The notes under the pieces were generated by a model. That model ran no database searches and was not told where the DNA came from. It worked only from the letters and a program-made list of their open reading frames with translations. From Solea solea (lineage: Eukaryota; Chordata; Actinopteri; Pleuronectiformes; Soleidae): DNA of 64,000 bases. The stretch spans positions 28,754,578 through 28,818,577 of the forward strand of contig NC_081143.1 of NCBI RefSeq assembly GCF_958295425.1, in the 5' to 3' direction. This document shows positions 46,009 to 57,670 of the stretch, one piece after another (the stretch's first letter is position 1; every line of letters starts with the position of its first letter). The translations under genes were made by a program, and so were the position numbers.

Positions 46009-47940
46009 CGTGAGTGTTTGTCGTATTAGAGGATGAAGACAATTATAGTTTCAACATCAACAACATAAATGCTAAAAGAGACGTTTATTTCTCTCCCACA
46101 GCCTGTGTTGGATTTTTGAAGCTCTGCGTTGACCGAGGCCCGGGAACCAGTGGTTTAACACGTTCAAGAAGCACTTTGTGGGGCGGTATCATGGGGCAGC
46201 CTCAAGAAAACCTGAAATAGCTGAAACTAGACCTCAGAGCAAATAATCACTGCGGCCTCTGTAAACCATCATGTTTATGTATTGTAAATTGTGAAAAGGA
46301 ATGCTTTAACATTGTGTGGCATATGTATTTCAAGGCTTTGAACGTTGGACGCTATCCGAATTTCACCCACACAACCACAGGCTTTTGCTTCGCCTTTAGA
46401 CTGAAATAAAATTCAGATTCCAACGAGGCTAAAAAAAAGAAGCTGCCTAAAGAATGCATGTGAATGTCTTAGCTGCTGCAGGTCTCACTCTTTTACTGAC
46501 GGTGACGGTGCATTTTTTGGGAATTGCACAACAGGTTTAGAAGTTTTGACTCAGCCGTGCTTTTAAAAGAATAATCTAAAGCCATAGACGACATCATGTA
46601 ATCCTCCAATTTGTCACCAAAACTGGACGTTCAAGGTTTCAACAACTACAAAGCAGGCAAATATGTATCTATGTCTGTGAAGGAGCTTTTAAGGCCTTCT
46701 TCAGACCTGGGATTAACGTGAGTCTCATGTAATCCCATCACAAGTGGCCAGTTCTACAGTACAGGTGGGAACACACCCACCTCATTCACACAGGAACAGA
46801 CCGTTTTTCCCGTTTAATCCGTGTATCATTCGTTCAATCAATATTTGTTCAATATTTGTTCACAAAATCAAAATGAGCGTTTCCTGTTGAATCCATGGAC
46901 GTTTTCTGAGAACTGGATCGAGGTCTACATGACCTCTGCAGCATGCACCAGGTCAGCTGTTTGGCTGACCCGTGCCGTCCTCTGAGAGACGACGCCATGC
47001 TGCTGCTGCCATCATGCTGCTGCTGCCATCATGCTGCTGCTGCCATCATGCTGCTGCTGCCATCATGGTGCAGCTTTAATCTGCTTCCTGCTGCGATCTG
47101 AGTGGCTTTTAGATGTAACTCCATATTTATTCCTTTCTTTAATGTATTCATCTGTTGTCTGGTTATTTTGAGGTGTGTGAGTGCGGACGTGAGCTGAAAC
47201 ACTGGTCAGGAAACACATCTGTTTCTTATGTTGAAAGAAAATAAGAAGCAGTAAGAGTTCACCTGAGATCACCTGAGTGAACTCAAAGTAAAGACTCCTG
47301 GGTCAGTGTTTCCCACACATTGATTTGTTTGTCGTGCACTTGTTGTGTTGATATGAAACGGCAGAGGTGAACAGGGCCGTGGACAGGTTTTTGGCAGCAG
47401 AGCAGTTGTAACACCGGTTATCTCTTCCTCACAACTCACGCCTCGTCGTTTGATGTGTGGTCTGAAAAACCGCGTCTCACAACCTGTTTATTTAGCCAGT
47501 CCTCAAAGACACCGACAGCGGTCCTGATGATGCCATGATACACAAACACAAGTTACACCCACCGCGAGCGAGTTCAACAGGTTCAGACACATGTTTTTAC
47601 CTTTGTGACCTCTGTCCTCAAACATCGCTGACTGTACTTCAGTAACAAACACTGTTTTCTAGTGCCATGACAAACTTTACATGTGTTATGACCGTTAAAG
47701 CCGTGACAGGTGATATTTGACGTGGTCATTTCCAAAAAACCCTCAGGGCAGGTCAAAGGGCGAGGGTCAAACATGTTTTATATGAGGTTTGTCTTCTTAA
47801 ATCATCTTTTTAATCGTGTCAAAACTCTGTTTTCTGTCTGAACACGACACACGCCCTGTACTTCGAGTCATACGCTTTTCCTAACGCTTAAAGTTGTTAA
47901 CCTTTATTTATGGTTACAGCACAAGTTATCGCTGCATCGC
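46009..47940. other. Intergenic stretch with possible constrained blocks
   Basis: Unique DNA. A block at 46020-46450 has balanced composition and may be conserved. A 15-bp minisatellite of CATGCTGCTGCTGCCAT units lies at 46993-47068. No gene is supported. Confidence 0.35.
46993..47068. repeat. 15-bp minisatellite (CATGCTGCTGCTGCC)
   Basis: Four to five tandem copies. Confidence 0.93.
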
Positions 47941-47948
47941 CCATGACC

Positions 47949-47979
47949 ACACGCACACACGCACACACACACACACACC
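47949..47979. repeat. (CA)n microsatellite
   Basis: A CA tract with G interruptions. Confidence 0.94.
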
Positions 47980-48364
47980 AACGATGGATTCAATGACCTG
48001 TGTGTTGCATTCAGTGTGCTGTCATAAATAGCAAACCCCGGTTCCAAACATTATCAGTTTCTACTTATTATTGTTTTGGGGGTTTAAAAAAAAAAACACC
48101 ATTTATATTCACTCTTTTTAACTAAAAGAACTGTAATTTCCCAGGTTCACTGAAGTGACTCAAGTAAATGCCAGGAATTCATTTCATTTCAGCAATAACT
48201 GACGATATATCGTTTAAAACATGAAAAAGACTTTGGACGTTTACACGTGGCACAACAGTATCTGACATCCAGCCGCGGTCTCCTCAACTTTCAGTTGTCT
48301 GTAAACTTTTGAATAACTTTGTAAAATATTAATCAAATGTACCTTGTGCTTCTGTTTCTTACAG

Positions 48365-48402
48365 GTGACATCATGAGGGCGGAGCTTATTGAGCAGCAAT
48401 GT
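48365..48402 (+). other. Possible pseudo-exon or unassigned small exon
   Basis: A pyrimidine-rich TTTCTTACAG acceptor is followed after 38 bases by a perfect GTAAGT donor. The interval holds an ATG (48373) open through to the donor (MRAELIEQQC). No neighbouring exon was found, and GACATCATGAGGGCGGAGC resembles repeat-derived sequence, so this is weak. Confidence 0.15.
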
Positions 48403-49264
48403 GTAAGTGTGTGTTTTTCTGTCTTTAACGAATCATCAAATGTAAGGTTTGATATTTGGGTTTCTAGCAATTTCATGAAAACTAAGATTATGACAGCGTT
48501 CAGAAATTACATTATTTAACGTTTGTTAAGTTTTACTGCATATTTATACTTAAAAACATAATAAAGCCAAATTAGTAAACCTTTAGATTACATGTGTACA
48601 AATACATGCCCTGTACTATCACGCAGTATATCCCTTATTATGCAGTGAAAGTAAAAAGACGTGGAGAACAATGAGGTTTTGAGACTTTAGTTCAAAAAAC
48701 TTTTATTTAAAAAAGAATAATAATAACACTGTGGAAATAGTCACTGGTGAGATGAGAACACATTTGTGGGCATAAACTAAATCAAACACGCAGGTTATTG
48801 AGACAAAAGGAACTGACGACTATTTATCATTTCAATCATTTTTAATGAAAAACAGCCTCAACAATCGCGTCTGTTTAAAATATGAAAGAGTTTCCGTCAG
48901 ATTTAGTCGTAAATAAATCAAATTGGAAAAAATGTCACTTTGGAGTGATGAGTTTGTTTGTGATGAGCTGTAACTCTGTGTTTTTAGAAAATCAATCATC
49001 TCTTCATTGGGAGAATGACAGACAGTGGTTTATATTATCTGGATTAGATTGTGATTTATAACCTCTGTAAACAGCACGCGTCGTCACTCTGCTTCAATCA
49101 GTGCAACATTATGATAAGTGATAAAATTAATGATTGTAAAATTATTAAAGATAAAAGACTCAAAGTAAACAGAAAAATAACAACAACAGAACATTTGTTT
49201 TAACATATACGATAAACATGAAAGTTGGAAATGGAAAATGTGCACGACACAGATTAAAAGGGTT

Positions 49265-49266
<2 letters not shown>

Positions 49267-49303
<37 letters not shown>
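49267..49303. repeat. (CA)n microsatellite
   Basis: A CA tract, with a second short one at 49452-49473. Confidence 0.95.
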
Positions 49304-49305
<2 letters not shown>

Positions 49306-49784
49306 CCCAGAGCTCCAGCTGCCCTGGCTCTAAAGTCACATTGTCCCAGTGTGATTGAAGGTCCAGCTGGTGGACCGTACCTTTTGATCCCTCTCCCTTT
49401 TATGCGAAAGACAAACAGCCTCTCGTCATCAGCCACACTGGAGTGATTGATACACACACACACACACACACACTTACATAAACACAAGCTTGAATTTTCC
49501 TAATGAATGTCATCTAACACATTACTGTGTTTATGAGCTGCTTGAACTCTGCATGAATCCAGACTTTTAAAATGCATGTAAACCTCTAATGACATGGGGA
49601 GGGGGGGGGGGGGGCGGAGTCAAAAACAACAGACCAGCTGATATATGTTTCAAATCAATAATATTTGTGACAATATTTCACAGAATCCTCAGTTTATTTT
49701 GACAGTTTACACCTGACGATGTATTTAAACTGTAAATAAATAAAAAATGCTTCATTATAACTTGATATTGAGCGGCAGGGTCAC

Positions 49785-49845
49785 ATAAAGTTGATCGGGG
49801 GGGCCACATGTGGCCCGCAGGCCGTATGTTTAGGACCTCCTCTGT
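49785..49845. mobile_element. hAT-like element end fragment
   Basis: GGCCACATGTGGCCCGCAGG followed by CCGTATGTTTAGGACCTCCT is a diverged form of the widespread GGCCCGCGGGCC/GTTTGACACCCCTG terminus. Only one end is visible. Confidence 0.4.
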
Positions 49846-50026
49846 TAGTCCAACTGAAATTTTACTAAATTTAATTTGTCAAATTTGGACAAACACACAC
49901 AGGTAACACGATGGAAATGAAGCGAATACATGAGATGGACTCAAAATGCAAGTTCCGACAACAAATGGAACACACCATAATAACCAGAAAACATACTAAA
50001 TAATGATTTTACACTTAAACATATTG

Positions 50027-50518
50027 CACAGAAACACATGCAGACAGAAACACATGCAGACAGAAACACATGCAGACAGAAACACATGTAGACAGAAACA
50101 CATGCAGACAGAAACACATGTAGACAGAAACACATGCAGACAGAAACACATGCAGACAGAAACACATGTAGACAGAAACACATGCAGACAGAAACACATG
50201 TAGACAGAAACACATGCACACAGAAACACATACACACAGAAACACATGCAGACAGAAACACATACACACATAAACACATGCAGACAGAAACACATGCAGA
50301 CAGAAACACATGTAGACAGAAACACATGCAGACAGAAACACATGTAGACAGAAACACATGCACACAGAAACACATGCACACAGAAACACATGCACACAGA
50401 AACACATACACACAGAAACACATGCAGACAGAAACACATGTAGACAGAAACACATGCAGACAGAAACACATGCAGACAGAAACACATGCACACAGAAACA
50501 CATGTAGACAGAAACACA
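50027..50518. repeat. 16-bp minisatellite (ACAGAAACACATGCAG)
   Basis: About 30 tandem copies with three main variants (TGCAGACA, TGTAGACA, TGCACACA/TACACACA). Because 16 is not a multiple of 3, all six frames stay largely open, which explains the overlapping 147-232 aa frames. Confidence 0.97.
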
Positions 50519-50659
50519 AGGATTTCAAAGATAAGAGGCGTGAAATCCACTCAGGCAGACCGACAGAAACACAGTGAAAGCAGCAGTGAGATACTGAAAA
50601 GAGAAGACGAGGAATAAAAAAAAGGAAAGATAGAAACAAAAATAAATATTACTTTCATT

Positions 50660-50960
50660 TATCCAGATACTATGAGTTGCTAGAAGTCAACTCCCCCTCC
50701 TCTCATGGTAATCCCCCCCCCAGTAGCAGTGAGCTGTTAGGCTCCTCCATAAATCAGTGTTTGTATGAAATACCAGCGGGAGCCAAAGGTCAAAGGAGAA
50801 AATTAGCAGCTGTCTTTTCCTCTCCTTTCATGTTAGCTGCAGGGCTAATCGCCAAGTGCACCATCAGCCTCATTTCCACTTTAAAACAAACTCCCCGACA
50901 AGCTGGGGAGGAGCTGTTTGCCCCGCTCCCTCCTGCATTTTACAGCAGCAGATTTTATTC
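50660..50960. promoter_or_regulatory. Candidate conserved non-coding element
   Basis: A non-repetitive block with words such as GCTAATCGCCAAGTGCACC, CATTTCCACTTTAAAAC and GATTTTATTC. Its composition is like vertebrate developmental enhancers, with no splice signals. One 135-aa frame crosses it but runs into a TG tract (50982-51002). The call rests on texture. Confidence 0.33.
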
Positions 50961-51678
50961 TTGGAGGGAGGAGGAGGTGTGTGTGTGTGTGTGTGTGTGT
51001 GTCTCTGCACTCCCTCCTTCCATCAGCATCAGGTGTGGGAGAGCAAACAGTGGAGCATGCTCTGCTTTGACGCTGCTCTGTTGACACATGTGCATGAGCA
51101 GCGTTTGAGGAGCAGCGATGATTGGCGGCCTTTCCTCCCTCTCAGCTCTGAGGTGTTGCCACTTGTTATTACGAGGTCTGTTGGACTGTGTCGACCTTTT
51201 CACTCCCGCCGTCGTCGTTATTATTATTCTCCTCTGCACTGTTAGCACTTCCCGATAGTTTGGACTGCACTCGGTGTCTCTGGCTGAAAGGTTGTTGTAG
51301 TGTCTTCAAACCTGCTGAAGAGTGAAGTTTAGGAATTTATGTTTTAGGCTTGATTTTGTTTTCCTGGGGGGCGGGGTTGTGACAAGCGAGTGTCTTTAGT
51401 CTCTTTATCCAGTCCTAGCACGACTCGGCTCTGGTACCTGGTGCTTGTTGTAAGACCTGGTCTGGTCAGGTTCCAGGCGAGCTGAGACAAAAAAGATGTG
51501 AGGTCAGCAGATTACAAATCCTGAAAACATGCGTTAATCTGCAACATTTAGCAAGGACATTTTTTAACATCGGAATGATTTTGAAATGAAACGATCGTGA
51601 GCCGAATCACTGCTGAATGATTCTGCAAACTGATTCCATAAAACGTCATCACGGCAGTTTTGTGCAGCCGTGCTATGA

Positions 51679-51920
51679 ATCAGAATCAGAATCAGAATAC
51701 TTTATTAATCCCCGGGGGGGAAATGGTTTTAGTTTCAGATGCTCCGTGCAAAGTGAAATAGAAATACAGTAGTGGAAACAAGGCATAAGAAATGGATATA
51801 AATAAACAGTAAAATAGGCAATAAGATGGAATGAAATGAAATGAAATGAAATGAAATGAAATGAAATGAAATGAAATGAAATTAAATTAAATTAAATTAA
51901 AAAAATAATACAATAATAAA
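51679..51920 (-). mobile_element. LINE 3'-tail nested in the MITE
   Basis: It starts with (ATCAGA)n and GAATACTTTATTAATCCCC, the reversed 3' end of a fish non-LTR element, continues through about 120 bp of body and contains an (ATGAA)n to (ATTAA)n expansion at 51830-51900. Confidence 0.65.
51830..51900. repeat. (ATGAA)n/(ATTAA)n microsatellite
   Basis: About ten ATGAA units followed by four ATTAA units. Confidence 0.96.
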
Positions 51921-52299
51921 TGACGACCCCGCCCACGATGAGGAGGAACCATGAAGTGATGGAACGTTTCTGACACCAAAGCAAAGATGGACAAGCCTTT
52001 TCTCAGGAGGGCCATACTGACATAGATAGAGTGAGAGAAGGGCCACTTAGTGCATTAGGATTGATTTTTTTTCCTTTAAGGGTTTTGGGGGCAGGACAAA
52101 GCCGGTCTGTGTGCCAGGTCCGGACCTGAGGCCGTGTTTTGCCAGCGTGTGACATGAGGTCATGTCTGTAAAGTGGCTAATGACTAAACCCTGTGGAGAA
52201 CAACTGTTTACAAGAGCATCTTGTGAGCCACAGTTGCTCCTCTGTTTCAGGACCACAGCATGGTAACAGGTATGCACAGAAGATGCCGAGCCTTAGCCC

Positions 52300-52353
52300 T
52301 TAACCATTAACCATTAACCATTAACCATTAACCATTAACCATTAACCATTAAC
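52300..52353. repeat. 7-bp minisatellite (CCATTAA)
   Basis: About seven tandem copies. Not telomeric. Confidence 0.95.
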
Positions 52354-52539
52354 CCAATGTGGCCCTTTACCTCTAATCTCAGCCATTATCCCCACATATA
52401 ACATAGTGCTCTTTCAATTCTCCACCATCTTCACTATCCTAAGAGTAAGAGAGTCACGTACAGCAGTGAACGACCTCACCGTCATCATGCCAGAGCAGTG
52501 GGATATTTTCCTGGTGTCAAAAACATCCTAGAAATCCTC

Positions 52540-52916
52540 TGTTAAATATTGAGATTTTAGACGTGCTGTTGCTAAATATTGGAGATTAGTGCATGTTTTC
52601 AGGATTTTGAAGTCTTTTTAACTGATCTACATCTCGGCATTGTTCGGTTTGATTCTTGTATCGGACGTCGTGCTCATGACTCATCCAGTGACGACGCTCT
52701 CTGACCGATCAGTGGCTGATTTCAGTATCGGCTCAGCTCAGCTCGCTTTGAAACCTCGTCAGAGCAGGTACTAAAGAACCACCAGGTATCAGATAGATAG
52801 ATACTTTATTCATCTCACAGAGAAATTCACACGTATCAGGTTCTATCACTGATGGAAAAGCAAAAAGAAAACGTGTCAAGTGGAGCAGTGCTGGAACTGC
52901 GTGGTGGAAAAGCACC
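52540..52916 (-). mobile_element. TIR MITE copy F (reversed), with nested 40-bp LINE tail
   Basis: It ends in GGTGGAAAAGCACC, the reverse complement of the GGTGCTTTTCC terminus of copy B. Reading inward it shares GAGTCATGAGC, ACAAGAATCAAA, TAGATCAGTTAAAAAGACTT and TCCTGAAAACATGC with that copy. It is interrupted at 52793-52832 by a LINE tail. Confidence 0.75.
52793..52832 (-). mobile_element. 40-bp LINE 3'-tail insertion with 7-bp target duplication
   Basis: On the minus strand it reads GTGTGAATTTCTCTGTG, then GAATAAAGTATCTATCTAT, a fish LINE tail. GTATCAG flanks it exactly on both sides (52786-52792 and 52833-52839). Confidence 0.75.
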
Positions 52917-54873
52917 ATCAGTTGTGATGGTTAAGGTTTGGCTAACAGTAGAGTGGAGGATTGTATAATCGCCTTCATTTCAAATTCAAAATGATATGAG
53001 GAATTACTCATGTGCCTGTAAATGAGTCATCGTTTCTATCGTGATTTGAGTCATCGGTACAAAGTGATTCCCCCATAAAGACATTTGGGGAAACTTTGAA
53101 AACAAACTAAAATCGAACTATTGCAACATATGAATACTGGACTTTCTGTTTGAGGCAACACTTAACCACGGAAACACAAACTACACTAAGTGAACACCTG
53201 ACACTGATCCTGTGTCCTTCACCACAACAGATGACACAGTTGTTTTTCTCTTCTCTCCTTTTTTCTGATGTTTTCTTCAATTTTCAGTCATTAAAACAAA
53301 CAATGACAGAAAGACATTTCCTCTTTTCTCCGCTCTCTGCCTTTGACCGTCTGTGTTTCAGCTCACGTCTCTTTGCCTCGTCCGCTGTCTGTCCATCTTT
53401 TCTCTCTCTTTCTCTCTGTGGGAATGTTTCCCCCATCGCTCGTCAGTGCAGAGCAGCAGTGCTTTGTTGCCATGTTCCTCTTTGCCTATCTGCTGTGCAG
53501 TATGTTTTGAAAGTCTCCCTCCCTCTGCACACCTGCTGAGTCGCTGCATGACACTGGGAAACATCCCACAAAAGGGTCAAAAACACTTTTATCTTAGTTT
53601 TAGTTATGGATTTAGAAACTCTCCCGGGAATAAACAAACAATATGCAGCTGGCCAGCGCCGAGGACCTGGATGACGGCTCTTTTTTTCACTGTATGCAGA
53701 GCTTCCTTTATTCACAGTAGGTGGGTTTAACTACTCATCTTGGAAAAAGAATAAAGTCAAAGATCTTAATCATACAGCAGCTATTTTGAAATACTTTGTT
53801 CCACTCACGACGAACAAGAACACACAAGTGTGGTTTAAAAGCTTCATGAAAGCAAACGGGAGCAGAGTGTGTGCACAACACGCGTGTACTTCAGCACATG
53901 ACATGTAGACATGATGACGTGAGACATACGTGCACACGCTGAAAGAGAAACTCTATCACTGGCTACAGTTCTTTCCTTTGAGTGTTTGTTTTCCTCACAA
54001 CACAATAAAAAACCTCCATTTCACTTAAAGACCGTGAAGTTTTTCCTCGTTACACGTTGTTTATACACATGAGTCATTGTGGCTTCTGTCTGAAAATGAA
54101 ATAGAGATTTGAAAGGGCCCCGCTTTGTAATTGCAGTTTCTGATTTAGTATGAGATACTTTTTGCAGAGTGTGAGGCTCGGCCTTAAAAGACGATGACTC
54201 ACACCAAAACCATGAGAGTCCGCACAAGTGCTCATTACGTTCATGCAATCATGTTGTTGTTGTTGGTGTGTTTCTACTTTTTGAATTTGCTGTAAGTCTG
54301 TGAAGAAAACATGAGATTTCCTGAACTGACAACAAAACTCTGCACATTTATGCGTATTCATTGGCACATGCATGTACAGTCAGTTTTTGTCTAATCAGTC
54401 AGGATCTAGCAGAGCAGGCTAAACACATATTAATCATGTGTTTAGACAGGTCATCCACTCACAAATGCCAAAACATCCACTTAACAACTGTAATAATTAT
54501 GGATTTTATGAGCAGAGCATTTCTTCTCCTTTGCTTCAGTGAATTCTGAGTAGAGTCACAACGCCAAGTCCGGCTCCAGTCTGACTAAGCATACAGTATA
54601 CAGTAGATGCAGGAGTAACTGGACTATGAGTCACATGATCCAGGTGTGTTTCAATTAAGATTAGCTGGATTTTAGTCGGACTAATGTGTTTTCATGTCAG
54701 AAAGAAAACTCTCCTAAAATCAGACTTTTAACTTGTAAAGTTGTAAAGTAAACACACTGAGTGAGGCAGCGTGTGGGAGGAAAGTGGGTTGTTTTTCAAA
54801 ATGACAGTGAAAGCAAGTTCATTCATCATCTCCAACAGGTGAGGAGATAATTATCGGATTAATTCTAACCACA

Positions 54874-54912
<39 letters not shown>

Positions 54913-56390
54913 ACCTGCAGCCACCATGTTGCAGCATGTTTGAAATGGCAGAATGTGGATTATGTCAATGTCACAAGGGCCGCTTGTAAAGACTGTATTT
55001 CAAACAAAGAGCCATTGTCACGTCTGACTGTTTGTTTTATGGAGCCGACTCCCTCAGAATTTAACAGTAGAACACTGGAACATTTGATCAATGGGGCCAA
55101 TTTGTTTCCCCCGTATCAGTGCATGGATTAGCTGTCAGGCCGAGCCTCAGACAGTTATCTGGTGTCAGTTTCAGCCGGTGCTGCTGTGTTGTCTCACTCA
55201 GCCTCTAACAGGCTCCACTGTTGCTTCATAATCACATTTTTCTGCATCATTTGTCCGATTCTCATTCAGGACGGTTAAGCGAGTTCAATGGGAGAACGCA
55301 CAATGCTCACGTTTCTTTCACAATCACAATCACAATCATTCATTTCATGCACATGAGGAATTGACAAACATCATTAATACACAGGAAATTCTTTCACTGG
55401 AACAAACTCAATGTGGGGGTAAAATTGTGAGTTTTAAACTAAGGGTCTGTGTGATCATGTGATCATGATTTCCTACCATTTTCTCATACCTTTGAATGTG
55501 AGGGTCTGCATTTGTCTTTTACAGGACAATTGGATTAGTATCTCGATACACGGACAACGATACTAGTCACTTTGATTCAACACAATCCGTCAAATACAAA
55601 TTAGAATAAGCCAAATCTATCATTGTTTACCTTCAAATAGATTTTCTACAAAAGACTGAAGAATCCTATAGTTTATGACACATGAATAATCTCAGCACCT
55701 GAGAGTCAGAATCACAGATGACGGATCGTCTTACGTGATTTCCGTATTCCCGTAGCAGCCTCCGTATTAAAACCACTTGAAACTTAAACTGTTCTCTATG
55801 GGACGACACTGACTCGGTTTGTTTCTCTGCCGTGAGCTTGACACTGATTGGACAAATATGGCAAAAATATCACTTCAACGGAAGCTCGGCTTCTCTGGGA
55901 GTCAATGGAACAGTGGGCGGGCCAGACTCTGGGCTTCTGCACAATGATTGGAGGAAGTGTCTGAAAGGTGGAGCAAGTTCTTGATTGACAGTCCTGTGTG
56001 GATTTATACACTGTAAATAAAAACACTATTATAGCATTTCAGTTTTACATAATTATCACGTTTTCTTGTTTTAGTTGTTTGCAGAATTGATGTAAGAATT
56101 GATGTAACTGGTCCTGAAATGAGCTGCCACTGCTTTACATGGATGCTCTGGTCTGCTCATGAATGTATTTGTATATTCTACTTTATAACCAATCACCAAT
56201 CTGTGTTGGTTTTATGTTCCACCCCTTTTAGAAAGACAGAGAGGCAGATGGATGAAAAACGCTGGCAAAAACTGCCTCACATCAGATAGGGTTTCATTTT
56301 TCCACAAAGATTCTCTGAGCCAAAACCGGATTAGGCCAAGCTTCACAGACATTGTTCCTATACATTATTAAACTTTTAAGCCACCGAAAA
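52917..56390. promoter_or_regulatory. Intergenic stretch with several candidate conserved elements
   Basis: No gene is recognised. Blocks at 53520-53720, 54010-54240 and 54940-55140 look constrained; the last contains TCACAAGGGCCGCTTGTAAAG and ATTTCAAACAAAGAGCCATT. A TG tract lies at 54877-54911. The rest is AT-rich unique DNA with chance frames. Confidence 0.3.
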
Positions 56391-57670
56391 ACAGGATTGC
56401 AGGGGAAAAATAGATGGAGAGTGGGAAGAGAAAGTAATTATTCATCTTAAGTGCTCCCACGCACCCCCACACCTCCTTCAGCAAATCCCTCCCTCGAGTT
56501 TCAAGAGTTGACCGTTGAATGGTGCTCTGCTCTCTGTTTTGTCTTCACCTGGTTAAAAACGCTCGCTTCATTTGGGCTTTCCTCCCTCCAAGTAAGAATG
56601 AAAGTTTATTTTCTCCAAATGGTCTTAATAAGCCATAACAAGCAGATGAATGGTTGCCTGCTCAAACTTTAAGAGTGTTATGCACCATGTCCGACTTCAA
56701 AGCTCGTCTTAACTCCACACTTTAATTGTATCTTCTTCAAGCCTGTCTGCCTCACCGCCATCTGATTCTGCTGACAACTGCACTCCTCTCTTTTCTCCAC
56801 GCTCATCCGTCTATCTCTCCATTCCTCCCTCCTCGTCTTTCTCCATCTGTCATGACAGATATTACCCCCCCCCTCTCTTTTTCCGTCCTTTAGCTCTTCT
56901 TAAGTCGCTCGGCTACAAGTGTCAACTCAGGCACGAGCCCTGAATTACTTTTTTGGATGAGTGTTGACATCCACCGCTCACTCTTCATCTCATGCAAACA
57001 GAATGATGCTATTTTCCGCGCTCTTCCTCGCCCTCTCTCTCTCTGTCTCTCTGTGTCTCTCTGTCTCTCTCTATTTATTTATTTCTCTATTGCTCCCTTT
57101 TTCCCCCCATTTCTCTGCGAGCTTACAAACAGACATTCACGCTTCTCTCCATATGGGCTTTAATTTGCCATTGTCCCCCCAGATATTCCTCGCTCAGGCT
57201 TGAGATAAAGGGATAATCACTTCAAAGGGAAGCTGGGGGGAGACTGCCCCCTCCCTCCCAGCTGAAAGGAGAAGTGGACAATACGCTAATTGAGAGGGAG
57301 AACTGATCACAGGGTCTGTTCAAAGGGGAGCCTGGCCACGCCCCCTCCTCCCTCCGACGCACTTAATTTTATTAGTGTTTATGGTGATGCTTCAGACGAA
57401 ATTATCACTCAAATCCACCACAGCCTTTGAACTCCAAAATATTGGGTTATTTGCAATTATCCACCCTCTCCTCTGGCTTTTCTGTGCTATTTCAGCACAA
57501 GTGTAGGATTGGAGCGGATGAAAGAGCGATAAAAATGGGGCTGCACGGAATTTACTGTTGGCATTGTGGAAAACATACAGTGATGTGATGCAAATCCCAA
57601 ACTTCCAGTGAAAATGTGACAAAGAGACGGAGAACGCAGCCCTGCTTGTTGGAGCGATGAAACTACACTC
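56391..57670. promoter_or_regulatory. Large candidate conserved non-coding block
   Basis: About 1.3 kb nearly free of repeats apart from CT-rich patches. It includes GTAATTATTCATCTTAAGTG, GGTCTTAATAAGCCATAAC, GGGCTTTAATTTGCCATTG and GATAAAGGGATAATCACTTC, homeobox- and GATA-like core clusters. Frames over it are short and unrelated. Of the non-coding blocks this has the strongest enhancer texture, but no alignment was possible. Confidence 0.35.

Larger units (their letters stand above)
51418..51960 (+). mobile_element. TIR MITE copy E, split by a LINE-tail insertion
   Basis: The left part (51418-51678) shares GCGAGCTGAG, TCCTGAAAACATGCGTTAAT and GCAGCCGTGCTATGA with copies A, B and D. The matching continuation TGACGACCCCGCCCACG resumes at 51921. 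The intervening 242 bp are foreign (see next entry). Confidence 0.72.

Noticed and set aside
49941..50639. 232-aa Cys/His-rich minus-strand frame
   Set aside because: It is a 16-bp minisatellite with flanks. The other frames are equally open.
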